DNA of 64,000 bases from Chitinophagaceae bacterium (GCA_947454155.1 CANGIT010000008.1:102907-166906); one strand, 5' to 3'. Numbered from the stretch's first letter, positions 44,661 to 54,532 are shown. Notes: generated from the sequence alone by a model not told the origin. Numbers and translations are program-made.

Positions 44661-47162
44661 TTAAAAACGGGCGATCAGCTTGAGGTTCAGCATCCTTGGC
44701 GTAAGCTTGTTGGGGATGGCATAAGTGGTGTTGGTGAAGTCTTTGATCAGCTGATAGGAGATGGTGTTGTCTTTGTTGATGATGTTGAAGATTTCCAGAC
44801 TTAGCCAGATGTTTTCGATGTCGCGGAATGGGTTATGCGCTCTTCTCTTGTTTTTTTCACTGAGCAATAAAGCGCTGAAGCCCAGGTCGATCCGGATGTA
44901 GGGATCGATGATGAGTCCGTTTCGATAACGGCTACTGTTGGGAATATTGTAAGGCATGTTGCTGCCATAGATCATATTGATGTGCGCCTTGAAGTTTTTA
45001 TTGGTGGCGAGATAATCTTGTAGAAAAAGTCCTGCGGTGATCAGCCGGTCCGAAGGCCTGCGCAGATAGCCGATGGATTGATAGAGGCTGTCGGTGGGTG
45101 TCTGGTCCTGGCTGTTGGGGCCTATGATTTCGCCTGCCGCATTTTTATAAATGTAATAATGGTCGTTGCTGATGTTTTCACGTGTACGCATAAACGAAAG
45201 GCTGAACCAGCTTTCTGCATCTTTGACCAGTTCGCTGAACAATCGCAGCTCAAGGCCGGAGGCGTATGCACGGGCGTTGTTTTCGCCAAAATAGCGGATG
45301 CGCACATTGTCGATGTCGTAGGGAATCACATCGTGCATTGATTTGTAATAGGCCTCAGCGCTGAATCTGAAGGGTCTGTCGCCGATGCCGATGAACTGGT
45401 AATCCATGCCGGCAACCGCTTGTATGCTTTTCTGCGAAAGCAGTGAGGTGTTCAAGGTTCCGTCTGCTCTTCTGTATTCTCGGTAGAAAGGGGGCTGGTT
45501 GTAAATGCCTCCGGAGAGTTTGAACACGATGTCTTTTTTCCACAAGGGTTTCAAGGATACCTGTGCACGCGGGCTGACGATACATTCCCTGCTTAGGCTA
45601 TTGTAATTGAAACGGACGCCATATTGGAAATTAAAATCAGCACCTTTTCTTGTCCAATGCAGATTGTCCTGCATGAAGCCGCTGTATTTTTCAATTTCGA
45701 GGGAAGACATTGAAAGGGTATGACTGTACAAGGCAAGCTGGCCGGGATGATTGGGGAGAGAATACCCCGCAGAATCCTGATACTCGAATTGATTCAACCG
45801 GTCGTTGATGGTGGTTTTTTCTATTTGTGTGCCCCACTGAAAAAAATGGTTCTTCCATTCCCAAGTGCCGCGATGCCCGGCATTGATTACGGATATGTTC
45901 AGCAGGTTTCTGGCGTATTGTTGATAATATCCTGCACCCAGCGGATTGACGATTTCGCCGAAAGTGCTGCTGGTGTTGTCAAAGTCCCTGTCGCCAAAAA
46001 GATATGTGCCGGCAATATCATAATTCTCTTTTTCCTTGTCGCTGAAATAGGAAGCCATCCATTTCAGTTTTATTTTTTTTGTAGGTGCATGTACAAGGGA
46101 ACCTCCGATCAATGCGGTACGATAACTGTCTTTTTCTTGTCCTTCAAAATAGGTGTCGAGCCCAAGATTGGACGTGAAAAATGGTGAAAAGACAGAAGAC
46201 GTTTTCTTGACAGATTCGGGGTAGAAGGTGAAATTGGACCTGGAGAAAATGGACAATAATTCCAACTGCCATTTTTCGGAGAGTTTATAAGTGAAAAGGG
46301 ATTGCCAGTCGGCAGCCGAAGGAATGTAAGAGCCGGTGGTAGGCTGGCTGCTGAGAACATTGGCATTGGTCTTGTTACGAATGCCCATTAAAACAGTCGC
46401 CCTGTCATGGTGAAAGGCACTATTGAAGCTCAGGCCTTGCTCTAGCGGACTTATGTAGGCAGAGCCCGACAATCGGCTAGGTTTTTTGTATTGGATATCA
46501 AGCACGCTGCTCATCTTGTCGCCGTATTTGGCCTGAAAGCCACCGGTATAGAAGCTGATGTTTTTCACCAGTTCGGGATTGATGAAACTCAACCCTTCCT
46601 GTTGACCGTTGCTCACCAGATATGGACGAAATACTTCAAAATCGTTGATGTATACCAGGTTTTCGTCGTAGTTGCCACCTCTTACGGAGTATTGGGAGGT
46701 CAGTTCGTTGTTGCTGCCTACAATGGTTTTGATCAGGGCTTCCACACCGCCTGTGGTGCTCGGCAACAGCAAGGCGTTCTTCGGATTGATTTTGATAAGT
46801 CCGGATTCTTTTCTCACTTTGTCGTCCGTCATCAGAACTGTCTCCATGGTGTTTTCTCTTCGGCTCATCCTTACCGTTATGAATTCATTTTCATTTTTGC
46901 TCAGTAAAAAGTTGCGTTGCACCTGTTGAAAGCCCGTATGGGTGAAAATCAGCGCCAGGGCTTTCTCCGGTGTTACGCGCAGGGTGAATTTACCGGAGTC
47001 GTTGGAAGAAATTCCTTTTTGTTGGCCTAAGATGATGATACTGACCTGTGAAAGGGGGTGTTCATTTTCGTCGGTGATCAATCCACTGATCGTCGCGGTG
47101 CGCTGTTGTGAAAAAGCAGTGGTGAATACCAAAAAACTGAATACGATCAGAAATGATTTCAT
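44661..47162 (-). CDS. TonB-dependent receptor with carboxypeptidase-regulatory-like domain
   Basis: 833 residues. Signal peptide 1-18 (TAFS|QQ). An N-terminal beta-sandwich of the CarboxypepD_reg type (about 22-105: ATISGLITDENEHPLSQVSI) is followed by a plug (about 120-225: SQYSVRGGNYDENLVYIND) and a barrel ending RMLNLKLIARF. The N-terminal extension is common in Bacteroidota nutrient receptors. No SusD-like gene is adjacent. rpe lies 21 bases beyond its start on the same strand, upstream in transcription order. Substrate unknown. Confidence 0.92.
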   Translation of the reverse strand: MKSFLIVFSFLVFTTAFSQQRTATISGLITDENEHPLSQVSIIILGQQKGISSNDSGKFTLRVTPEKALALIFTHTGFQQVQRNFLLSKNENEFITVRMSRRENTMETVLMTDDKVRKESGLIKINPKNALLLPSTTGGVEALIKTIVGSNNELTSQYSVRGGNYDENLVYINDFEVFRPYLVSNGQQEGLSFINPELVKNISFYTGGFQAKYGDKMSSVLDIQYKKPSRLSGSAYISPLEQGLSFNSAFHHDRATVLMGIRNKTNANVLSSQPTTGSYIPSAADWQSLFTYKLSEKWQLELLSIFSRSNFTFYPESVKKTSSVFSPFFTSNLGLDTYFEGQEKDSYRTALIGGSLVHAPTKKIKLKWMASYFSDKEKENYDIAGTYLFGDRDFDNTSSTFGEIVNPLGAGYYQQYARNLLNISVINAGHRGTWEWKNHFFQWGTQIEKTTINDRLNQFEYQDSAGYSLPNHPGQLALYSHTLSMSSLEIEKYSGFMQDNLHWTRKGADFNFQYGVRFNYNSLSRECIVSPRAQVSLKPLWKKDIVFKLSGGIYNQPPFYREYRRADGTLNTSLLSQKSIQAVAGMDYQFIGIGDRPFRFSAEAYYKSMHDVIPYDIDNVRIRYFGENNARAYASGLELRLFSELVKDAESWFSLSFMRTRENISNDHYYIYKNAAGEIIGPNSQDQTPTDSLYQSIGYLRRPSDRLITAGLFLQDYLATNKNFKAHINMIYGSNMPYNIPNSSRYRNGLIIDPYIRIDLGFSALLLSEKNKRRAHNPFRDIENIWLSLEIFNIINKDNTISYQLIKDFTNTTYAIPNKLTPRMLNLKLIARF

Positions 47163-47183
47163 GATGGAAGACGGTGTAAATGT

Positions 47184-47831
47184 TTATAGCGCTTTCAGTT
47201 GTTGAATGATAGCCTTTGGATCCGGGGATCTGAAAACCGTATTGCCGGCTACCAGTACATCAGCTCCGGCATCGATAATCAGTTTTGCATTTTCCAAGGT
47301 GACACCTCCGTCGATTTCAATTTTCACATTGAGCAGTTGCTCATTGATCATTTCTTTGAGCTGTTTTATTTTATAGATGGTTTGACCAATGAAAGATTGG
47401 CCGCCAAATCCCGGATTCACACTCATCAGGCAAACCAGGTCGATGTCTTTCAGAATATCTCTCAGCGTATCCACGGGAGTATGTGGGTTGATGGCCACGC
47501 CGGCTTGCATTCCAAGTGATTTGATCTGTTGTATGTTGCGATGCAGATGTTTGCAGGCTTCCAGGTGAACGGTGAGGTTGTCGGCGCCGGCTTTTTTGAA
47601 GGCTTCCGCATATTTTTCCGGCTCTTCAATCATCAGGTGAACATCACAGTATTTGGTGGTGGCCTTTCTGATAAAATCAATGATCATCGGTCCGAAGCTG
47701 ATGTTAGGGACAAATCTTCCATCCATCACATCCAGGTGAAACCAATCGGCTTCGCTGGCGTTCAGCATGTCGCAATCGCGTTGAAGATGTAAAAAGTCTG
47801 CAGAAAGTAAAGAAGGGGCGATGAGGGCCAT
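47184..47831 (-). CDS. rpe: Ribulose-phosphate 3-epimerase
   Basis: 215-residue TIM barrel of the pentose phosphate pathway, interconverting ribulose-5-P and xylulose-5-P. It has APSLLSADF, HLDVMDGRFVPNISFGP, DVHLMIEEPE, MSVNPGFGGQSF and EIDGGVTLENA, covering the metal-binding His/Asp residues. The TonB receptor gene follows 21 bases downstream, so they may share a transcript although no functional link is obvious. Confidence 0.97.
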   Translation of the reverse strand: MALIAPSLLSADFLHLQRDCDMLNASEADWFHLDVMDGRFVPNISFGPMIIDFIRKATTKYCDVHLMIEEPEKYAEAFKKAGADNLTVHLEACKHLHRNIQQIKSLGMQAGVAINPHTPVDTLRDILKDIDLVCLMSVNPGFGGQSFIGQTIYKIKQLKEMINEQLLNVKIEIDGGVTLENAKLIIDAGADVLVAGNTVFRSPDPKAIIQQLKAL

Positions 47832-47934
47832 TGTTTTTTTATTTGCAAGTTAAATTATTTTGGACAGCAATCACAAGCCGTTTGAATCATCTTCATTGTG
47901 TAAAAAATCAATGATGTAGCAGAGCTGTTGTCCA

Positions 47935-48741
47935 TTAATCTTCGGTCACCCTTTCGAGTCCTTCCAGCGCCTCTTCATTCTCTGGTTCATACAACAGATT
48001 TCGACGATAAGCTTCTGCGGCCGACTTGTTGTTTTTCTGATGTTCGTAGCATTGTGCCAGCAGCAAGTAGCCTTCTGCAAAATTATTTCTGATGGTTACC
48101 GCTTTTTTTAAAGTGACAATCGCATCATTCCATTTGTCTATTTCGCATTGTGATTTGGCTTTTTCCAGATAAACTTCAGTTTGTGTATAATCAAGTTTCA
48201 AACATTCCTCGAAGGCTTCTATGGCTTTCGCATATTCGTGTCGGTTTTCAAAAAATAAACCTCTGATGAAATAAGCCTGTAAGGCATTTTCGGGAAGCCG
48301 GCTCGCCATCAAGGTGTCTGCGATGATCATACTTTGAGGATTGCCTTTTAATGCGTGCAGTTTTCCGGCTAATATCAACTCTTGAGGATCAGGAATGATT
48401 TGGTAAGATTGTTCGAAAGCATGAATGGCCTGCAGGGTGTCGCCGTTTTCGAAATACAAAAACCCCAGCATGTGAAACAAACGAGGATTGATACTGTCTT
48501 GATGGAGAAATGAACGGGTTTGTTCAATGGCAGCTTTATAATTTCCACTGTCTCTTAAAAGTTGAATAAGATTTTCCTTCAATAAAAATGAATCTGGATA
48601 GGCTTTGATCTGTTGACGGATGCCAGTGATTGATAAAGTGCTGCTGTCACGCGATGAGGTATCATTGGTTTTATCTTCCATTGAAGATCCGCAGGAAAAT
48701 AAAAGTACCGTAAACAGAAGGTTGAGAATATTTTTTTTCAT
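47935..48741 (-). CDS. TPR-repeat lipoprotein
   Basis: 268 residues from ATG at 48741; the frame opens 13 codons earlier, but this Met gives a proper lipoprotein signal with lipobox VLLFSC (Cys15). The rest is helical with about five to six tetratricopeptide repeats (PRLFHMLGFLYFENGDTLQAI, AYFIRGLFFENRHEYAKAIEAFE, AEGYLLLAQCYEHQKNNKSAAEAY). Such repeats hold protein partners. Likely outer- or inner-membrane-anchored on the periplasmic side. Specific role unknown. Confidence 0.85.
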   Translation of the reverse strand: MKKNILNLLFTVLLFSCGSSMEDKTNDTSSRDSSTLSITGIRQQIKAYPDSFLLKENLIQLLRDSGNYKAAIEQTRSFLHQDSINPRLFHMLGFLYFENGDTLQAIHAFEQSYQIIPDPQELILAGKLHALKGNPQSMIIADTLMASRLPENALQAYFIRGLFFENRHEYAKAIEAFEECLKLDYTQTEVYLEKAKSQCEIDKWNDAIVTLKKAVTIRNNFAEGYLLLAQCYEHQKNNKSAAEAYRRNLLYEPENEEALEGLERVTED

Positions 48742-48858
48742 TGCTGATAATGGCCAGGTAATCACTTGAAAGCAGTTCAACTTTTAGAAGTTGTAAAATT
48801 AGCGGTTAGTTCATTCACGGGTTACAAAAAAATGACAAAATAATGCAGGTAGGGTCAT

Positions 48859-48866
48859 TACCTTTG
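48859..48866 (+). promoter_or_regulatory. -7 element for PD40 protein gene
   Basis: TACCTTTG matches TAnnTTTG and is followed by GC, as in the rpsA promoter. It is 86 bases upstream of the start codon. No TTG at the -33 position. Confidence 0.45.
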
Positions 48867-48952
48867 CATCGATTAAAATTAAAATATTTAACGCTGAAAT
48901 TAAGGGTTTTGTCTATCGATGAACCCTGTATCATCTTCAAAAAATCTATACA

Positions 48953-50038
48953 ATGAAAAGGTCACTGTTATGCAGCATCGCTTTTATATTTCTCTTGCTC
49001 AATGCCCATGCACAGCAATCATCTGCTTCACATGATACCATACATTTTCCAGGTGAGTCTCATTTTGCCAATGTCCGTCAATTGACTTTTGGCGGCGACA
49101 ATGCAGAAGCTTATTTTAGTTTTGATGGTAAATACCTGATCTTCCAACGTACAGACCCCAAGGCCGGCATCGCCTGCGATCAGATATGGATGGGCAAATT
49201 GCCCACGTCTCCACAAGAGCCATTTTTACCCAAACTAGTAAGTACAGGTACAGGCCGCACCACATGTTCTTTCTTCATGCCTGATGGGAAACACATTCTT
49301 TACGGCTCCACCCATTTAGGCGGAACCGAATGTCCTCCCACACCCGACAGAAGCAAACATGGCAACAAATACATATGGCCGATTTATGAGAGCTTCGACA
49401 TTTTTGTAGCGGATACCAACAGACACATCACCAAACAACTCACCAAAACGAAAGGTTACGATGCCGAAGCCACCCTTTCCCCTAAAGGAGACAAGATCTT
49501 GTTTACGTCTATGCGTGATGGTGATCTCGACCTCTATACGATGGACCTTGACGGAAAACATGTGAAAAGAATCACCAATACACTGGGGTATGACGGCGGT
49601 GCATGGTTCAGTCCGGATGGAAATAAAATCATCTGGAGAGCTTCTCGCCCCAGAACAGAAGCGGAAATTGCAGAATATAAATCATTGTTGTCCGAAAATC
49701 TGGTGGCACCTACCAACATGCAGGTTTGGATAGCCAATGCCGATGGAAGTGATGCTCACGCCATCACTGATCTGCCGCAGGCCAACTGGGCACCCAATTT
49801 CACGCCCGATGGTAAAAAAGTGATTTTTTGCAGTAACCACGAATACAAACGTGGCTTTCCTTTCAATATGTATTTGATGAATTTGGATGGAACAGGTTTG
49901 GAAAAGATTTCAAGAGACAAAGGATTTGATGCTTTTCCTATGTTCAGCAGGGATGGCAAGAAATTCGTATTCTGCAGCAACCGCAACAATGGTGGAACAC
50001 ATGATACCAATATTTTTATAGCAGACTGGGTGGAGTAG
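48953..50038 (+). CDS. Periplasmic TolB-like PD40 beta-propeller protein
   Basis: 361 residues. Signal peptide 1-21 (LLNAHA|QQ). The mature protein has repeated PD40 strands (AYFSFDGKYLIFQRTD, PDGKHILYGSTH, LSPKGDKILFTSMRDGDLDLYTMDLDG, FTPDGKKVIFCSN, FSRDGKKFVFCSNRN), about six blades. It resembles the TolB propeller but lacks its N-terminal domain and is not near tol-pal genes. Probably a scaffold or ligand-binding protein. A tandem-repeat array begins 71 bases after the stop. Confidence 0.85.
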   Translation: MKRSLLCSIAFIFLLLNAHAQQSSASHDTIHFPGESHFANVRQLTFGGDNAEAYFSFDGKYLIFQRTDPKAGIACDQIWMGKLPTSPQEPFLPKLVSTGTGRTTCSFFMPDGKHILYGSTHLGGTECPPTPDRSKHGNKYIWPIYESFDIFVADTNRHITKQLTKTKGYDAEATLSPKGDKILFTSMRDGDLDLYTMDLDGKHVKRITNTLGYDGGAWFSPDGNKIIWRASRPRTEAEIAEYKSLLSENLVAPTNMQVWIANADGSDAHAITDLPQANWAPNFTPDGKKVIFCSNHEYKRGFPFNMYLMNLDGTGLEKISRDKGFDAFPMFSRDGKKFVFCSNRNNGGTHDTNIFIADWVE

Positions 50039-50109
50039 GCGTTTGATGTTTGGTCGCTTCGCTCGTTTGGTGTTTATTGTTTAGTTCAGCATTCTTCAAC
50101 CAACATACA

Positions 50110-50511
50110 GCATCCTTTATCTAGTATCAAGCATCTTTTATCTAGTATCAAGCATCCTTTATCAAGTATCAAGCATCCTTTATCAAGTATCAAGCATCCT
50201 TTATCAAGTATCAAGCATCCTTTATCAAGTATCAAGCATCCTTTATCTAGTATCAAGCATCCTTTATCAAGTATCAAGCATCCTTTATCAAGTATCAAGC
50301 ATCCTTTATCTAGTATCAAGCATCTTTTATCAAGTATCAAGCATCCTTTATCAAGTATCAAGCATCTTTTATCAAGCATCCTTTATCTAGTATCAAGCAT
50401 CTTTTATCTAGTATCAAGCATCCTTTATCAAGTATCAAGCATCCTTTATCTAGTATCAAGCATCCTTTATCAAGTATCAAGCATCCTTTATCTAGTATCA
50501 AGCATCCTTCT
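50110..50511. repeat. 21-bp tandem repeat (three heptads), about 19 copies
   Basis: Twelve 21-bp copies (50110-50361), one 14-bp copy (50362-50375), six more 21-bp copies (50376-50501) and a partial end. Each unit is three heptads beginning ATC, for example ATCAAGC and ATCCTTT, plus a third that varies between ATCAAGT and ATCTAGT. The short copy has lost exactly one heptad, so the array keeps a 7-bp phase. It fills the gap between the PD40 gene and the convergent phosphoesterase gene. Long frames reading ILDKGCL on the minus strand are an artefact of the period. Confidence 0.95.
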
Positions 50512-50550
50512 ATATTCCACATTTTACCCCGAAGTATCGGGACAGGTATT

Positions 50551-51063
50551 CTACGTTCCCAACTCCACCACTTCACAGTTCTTGATTTCACTACCATCAA
50601 TCACAAACCTGACAAGGGTTTTCACTTTATGCCAGCCTTGCTGACCGGCTGCGCCAGGATTCATGTGCAAGCAACCCAACTTGTCGTCGTACATGATTTT
50701 TAAAATGTGTGAGTGGCCACTGATGAACAGTTTTAGTTTATTTTGGGCCAGAAAACTTTTTACTCCAGGTGCATACTTTCCGGGGTAGCCTCCAATGTGT
50801 TGCATCATCACCTTTACATCTTCGCAGGTGAAAAATAATCTTTCAGGAAATACAGCACGGATGTCTTTTCCATCGATATTGCCATACACGCCTCTGATGA
50901 GCGGATTTTTACCCATCGCAGCCAGTTGATCCTGCAAATCGTTTACCCATTTGATTTGTCCGAAGTCGCCACCGTGCCAGATTTCATCACAATGTTGCAG
51001 CAAACCGGCCACGTCGGGATGCAGATAGGAGTGCGTGTCGGAAATCAGGCCTATGGTGGTCAT
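50551..51063 (-). CDS. YfcE-type metallophosphoesterase
   Basis: 170 residues, compact calcineurin-like phosphoesterase. Metal-binding motifs in order: LISDTHSYLHP, HGGDFGQI, GVYGNIDG, ISGHSHILK, and NPGAAG. Size and motif set match the YfcE/MJ0936 group, which hydrolyse phosphodiesters in vitro. Single gene on the minus strand. Its 3' end borders the 21-bp repeat array at about 40 bases. Confidence 0.92.
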   Translation of the reverse strand: MTTIGLISDTHSYLHPDVAGLLQHCDEIWHGGDFGQIKWVNDLQDQLAAMGKNPLIRGVYGNIDGKDIRAVFPERLFFTCEDVKVMMQHIGGYPGKYAPGVKSFLAQNKLKLFISGHSHILKIMYDDKLGCLHMNPGAAGQQGWHKVKTLVRFVIDGSEIKNCEVVELGT

Positions 51064-51371
51064 AACACTGCAAACCTACTTATCTTTTCGAGGATATTCC
51101 GTTCCAATTTTCATTTGTCATCATCAAAAATCTGTACATTCGGTTTGAAAATAGCCCATGCCATATTTTAGAAACTTCACCTATCCCATCGATAAGCGCT
51201 TCTGGAAATATTATTTCCTGATGATGGCCTTGACAAAAGGTTTCAGTTACTGCACAGTTTGAAAAAGTTTAATAGGGTTCTAACGATTATTATGTTCTAA
51301 ATAGCCATTGAACAAATTGAACCTGTAAACCCTTTTACTTGTAAACATTAATCACGCTTAAACTTGTTCCC
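51064..51371. other. Intergenic region with possible 34-codon ORF
   Basis: 308 bases between the phosphoesterase and hmgA. A frame from ATG at 51158 to TGA at 51262 encodes 34 residues with aromatic and basic composition (MPYFRNFTYPIDKRFW then YYFLMMALTKGF). It may be a decayed remnant or a small membrane peptide. No ribosome site or homologue is recognisable. Nothing else evident. Confidence 0.3.
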
Positions 51372-52529
51372 ATGCCCCATTATATCAAAAGAGGAGAAAT
51401 TCCTCCCAAAAGACATACACAATTCAGAAAGCCAAATGGAGAATTGTACTCCGAACAGTTGTTTTCTACGGAAGGCTTTTCCACCGAGTATACCAATCTT
51501 TACCACACCTATCCGCCCACATTGATTGTGAAATGTGATGATCCTGTGGATGTGTCACCCCGCGTGGCCGAAGAAAAAATGCTGAAGCATAGAAGCTTTG
51601 AGGGATTCAGGATCAAGCCAGAAAAAGATTATCTGAAAAGCAGGAAACCGGTCCTGGTGAATGACGATTGCCATATCGTATTGGCGGCGCCAGAAGAGAG
51701 TATGCAAGATTACTTCTATAAAAACGCGGATGCCGACGAGATGATTTTCGTGCATGAGGGCAGCGGAGTGATGCATTCCTGCTATGGTGAATTGAAATTT
51801 GTTCCCGGCGACTATGTGATGGTGCCCAGAGGAACGATTTATCAGCTGCATTTCAACGATGCGCAAAACAGGTTATTCATTGTAGAGTCGTTTACACCTA
51901 TACGTTATCCTAAAAAATATTTGACACGTTTCGGTCAGCTGATGGAGCATGCACCTTATTGCGAACGTGATGTGCGTGTGCCGGAGAATTTGCAGGCCCG
52001 CGACGAAAAAGGCGACTTCGTTATCCATACCAAGAAGAAAGGGATGCTTTATGGCATTCATTATGGCACACACCCATTTGATGTGGTAGGGTGGGACGGA
52101 TGTTGTTATCCTTATGTCATGAGCATACACGATTTTGAGCCCATAACCGGAAGGATACATCAGCCACCACCTGTACACCAGCATTTCGAAACTGATGCCT
52201 TTGTAGTTTGTTCCTTTGTGCCCAGGTTGTACGATTATCATCCGTTGGGTATTCCCGTACCTTACAATCACAGCAATATCGACAGCGACGAGGTGTTGTA
52301 TTATGTGGAAGGGCAGTTCATGAGCAGAAAGCATGTTACGCGTGGAATGATATCCTTGCATCCTGCCGGCATACCGCATGGACCTCATCCGGGCACTGTA
52401 GAAAAGAGTTTGGGTAAAACGGGAACAGAAGAGCTGGCAGTAATGGTGGATACGTTCAGGCCGCTTAAAATCACTTGTGAAGCCCTTGAAATTGAAAATC
52501 CAGATTATGTAATGTCCTGGGCAGAATAG
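51372..52529 (+). CDS. hmgA: Homogentisate 1,2-dioxygenase
   Basis: 385 residues. Opens the ring of homogentisate in tyrosine and phenylalanine breakdown. It starts MPHYIKRGEIPPKRHTQFRK, typical of the bacterial enzyme. Cupin regions include FVHEGSGVMHSCYGELKFVPGDYVMVPRG. The iron site near the C-terminus is in PPPVHQHFETDAFVV (His, Glu) and HPAGIPHGPHPG (His). The other genes of the pathway (hpd, fahA, maiA) are not in the window. Confidence 0.95.
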   Translation: MPHYIKRGEIPPKRHTQFRKPNGELYSEQLFSTEGFSTEYTNLYHTYPPTLIVKCDDPVDVSPRVAEEKMLKHRSFEGFRIKPEKDYLKSRKPVLVNDDCHIVLAAPEESMQDYFYKNADADEMIFVHEGSGVMHSCYGELKFVPGDYVMVPRGTIYQLHFNDAQNRLFIVESFTPIRYPKKYLTRFGQLMEHAPYCERDVRVPENLQARDEKGDFVIHTKKKGMLYGIHYGTHPFDVVGWDGCCYPYVMSIHDFEPITGRIHQPPPVHQHFETDAFVVCSFVPRLYDYHPLGIPVPYNHSNIDSDEVLYYVEGQFMSRKHVTRGMISLHPAGIPHGPHPGTVEKSLGKTGTEELAVMVDTFRPLKITCEALEIENPDYVMSWAE

Positions 52530-52575
52530 TCAGTTAATCTGAAATTTCATTTCCCAATAAGCTCAGCGTATAAAC

Positions 52576-52606
52576 AAAAAACCTCCGAAAATTCGGAGGT
52601 TTTTTT
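52576..52606. terminator. Bidirectional terminator between hmgA and rpsA
   Basis: Nine-bp stem ACCTCCGAA/TTCGGAGGT with a two-base centre, flanked by an A-run and a T-run of six to seven. Ends both convergent genes. Confidence 0.92.
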
Positions 52607-52624
52607 ATGCTTGTGTAATGACGA

Positions 52625-54523
52625 TTACTCAGCTTTTGGTTCTTCAGCAGCAGCGTCACCACCGTCCATTTTGGCTTTCAGATTGGCCAAAACACCCAAA
52701 TCACCCAAAGTAGCTTTTTCAACTTTACTTTGAATGTTTTTCACGGCTTTCTTGGTTTGCTCAGCTTCAGCGTGTCTTTCTTTCATTTCCGCTTGTTTCT
52801 CTTCTTCTTTCACTTGTTCCCAAAGGCGGGTATGACTTAAAAGAATACGCTTGTCGTTTCTGTCGAACTCGATGACCATGAACTGGGCAGTTTCATCCGC
52901 GCCAATCATTTTCTCATCTTGCTTCATCAAATGACGGGCAGGAGCGTAGCCTTCAAGGCCGTAAGGCAATTGAACCACAGCACCTTTATCGTCTTTCTTG
53001 ATTACAGTACCTTCATGGATAGATCCGATAGTGAATACTGTTTCCAGTGAATTCCAGGGATCTTCTTCGATTTGTTTGTGACCCAATTGAAGTTTGCGTC
53101 CTTCTTTATCGATGCTGAGGATGATCACTTCGATTTCCTTGCCAACTTTAGTGTATTCGTTGGGGTTATTGAAGCGTTTCAGCCAGCTGAGGTCGCTGAT
53201 GTGGATCATACCGCCGATGCCGGTAGACAATTCCACAAACACGCCATAAGGAGTGATGTTTTTTACAACACCCATGTGCTTGCTGCCTTCAGGGAATTTA
53301 TTTTCAATGGTGCTCCATGGATCTTCAGTCATTTGTTTGATAGAAAGACTCATTTTGCGGGTATCCTTGTCGAGCGTTACCACTTTGGCAGAATGCTCAT
53401 CTCCCAATTTGAAGAATTCTTTGGCATTGATTGGCGTATTGGCCCAAGTGATTTCACTAACGTGAACCAGCCCTTCCACACCCGGCATGATTTCGAGGAA
53501 AGCACCGTAGTCTTCGATGTTCACTACTTTACCTTTTACGATTTCACCTTCTTTCAGGTTCTCTGCCAAAGTATCCCAAGGATGAGGCGTCAATTGTTTC
53601 AGACCAAGGCTGATACGTTTTTTATCATCATCGAAATCCAATACTACCACATTCAACTTCTGGTCGAGTTTCAACACTTCTGAAGGATGGTTGATTCTGC
53701 CCCATGAAATATCTGTGATATACAGCAAACCATCGAGTCCACCCAAGTCCAGAAACGCACCGAAATCGGTGATGTTTTTGATCGTACCTTCCAGTACCTG
53801 TCCTTTTTCGAGTTTTCCGATGATTTCTGCTCTTTGTGCTTCGATATCGCTTTCAATAAGTGCTTTGTGAGATACCACAGCGTTTTTGATCGTTTCGTTG
53901 ATTTTAACCACTTTGAACTCCATGGTTTTACCCACAAACTGATCGTAATCGGTAACAGGTTTAACGTCGATTTGAGATCCTGGCAAGAAGGTTTCCATGC
54001 CGAACACATCCACGATAAGACCACCTTTGGTTTTGCTGGTTACCAGACCGGTAACGATTTCTCCGGTTTTGTTAACCTCAACAATTCTTTCCCATGCTCT
54101 GGTGATTCTTGCAGATTTACGGCTCAAGTGCAGGTTACCGTCTCTGTCTTCTTTTTCAACCACCATTACTTCAATCACTTCACCCACTTTAACACCACCC
54201 GGCAGGTCTCTGAATTCATTCAATGAAATCAGACCATCGCTTTTGAAGCCGATGTTCACCACCGCATCAGTTTTGGTCAATGATACCACTGTTGCCTGGA
54301 TCATTTCACCATCGTTGATTTGTTTGAAGGTGTTGTCGTAAACGCTGTCGTACTTGGCTTTTTCTGCCTCAGTGTAAGAAACTACGTTACGTTTGTCGCG
54401 GCTCCAATCGAAATCGTCGTGGGCCGTCTGAACAGGTACATTTGTTGTCGCAGCAGCGGGCTCGCTTGAAGCCATTGGCTCCTGTTCATCTGCGTTTAGT
54501 TGTTTGTTAATAAATAATGACAT
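52625..54523 (-). CDS. rpsA: 30S ribosomal protein S1
   Basis: 632 residues with six S1 RNA-binding domains from about 75 onward (GEMIQATVVSLTKTDAVVNIGFKSDG, GLVTSKTKGGLIVDVFGMETFLPGSQ, GTIKNITDFGAFLDLGGLDGLLYI, GKVVNIEDYGAFLEIMPGVEGLVHVSE, GVVKNITPYGVFVELSTGIGGMIHISD, GTVIKKDDKGAVVQLPYGLEGY). An acidic, Ala-rich N-terminal extension and a charged C-terminal tail are typical of Bacteroidota. Unwinds mRNA at initiation, which matters where Shine-Dalgarno pairing is weak. It has its own strong promoter with a hairpin at the predicted 5' end. Confidence 0.97.
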   Translation of the reverse strand: MSLFINKQLNADEQEPMASSEPAAATTNVPVQTAHDDFDWSRDKRNVVSYTEAEKAKYDSVYDNTFKQINDGEMIQATVVSLTKTDAVVNIGFKSDGLISLNEFRDLPGGVKVGEVIEVMVVEKEDRDGNLHLSRKSARITRAWERIVEVNKTGEIVTGLVTSKTKGGLIVDVFGMETFLPGSQIDVKPVTDYDQFVGKTMEFKVVKINETIKNAVVSHKALIESDIEAQRAEIIGKLEKGQVLEGTIKNITDFGAFLDLGGLDGLLYITDISWGRINHPSEVLKLDQKLNVVVLDFDDDKKRISLGLKQLTPHPWDTLAENLKEGEIVKGKVVNIEDYGAFLEIMPGVEGLVHVSEITWANTPINAKEFFKLGDEHSAKVVTLDKDTRKMSLSIKQMTEDPWSTIENKFPEGSKHMGVVKNITPYGVFVELSTGIGGMIHISDLSWLKRFNNPNEYTKVGKEIEVIILSIDKEGRKLQLGHKQIEEDPWNSLETVFTIGSIHEGTVIKKDDKGAVVQLPYGLEGYAPARHLMKQDEKMIGADETAQFMVIEFDRNDKRILLSHTRLWEQVKEEEKQAEMKERHAEAEQTKKAVKNIQSKVEKATLGDLGVLANLKAKMDGGDAAAEEPKAE

Positions 54524-54532
54524 AAAATAAAA

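Noticed and set aside
50086..50600. Minus-strand frames encoding ILDKGCL repeats
   Set aside because: A by-product of the 21-bp period. The 14-bp copy breaks the frame into two, one piece overlaps the phosphoesterase gene, and there is no signal or start context.
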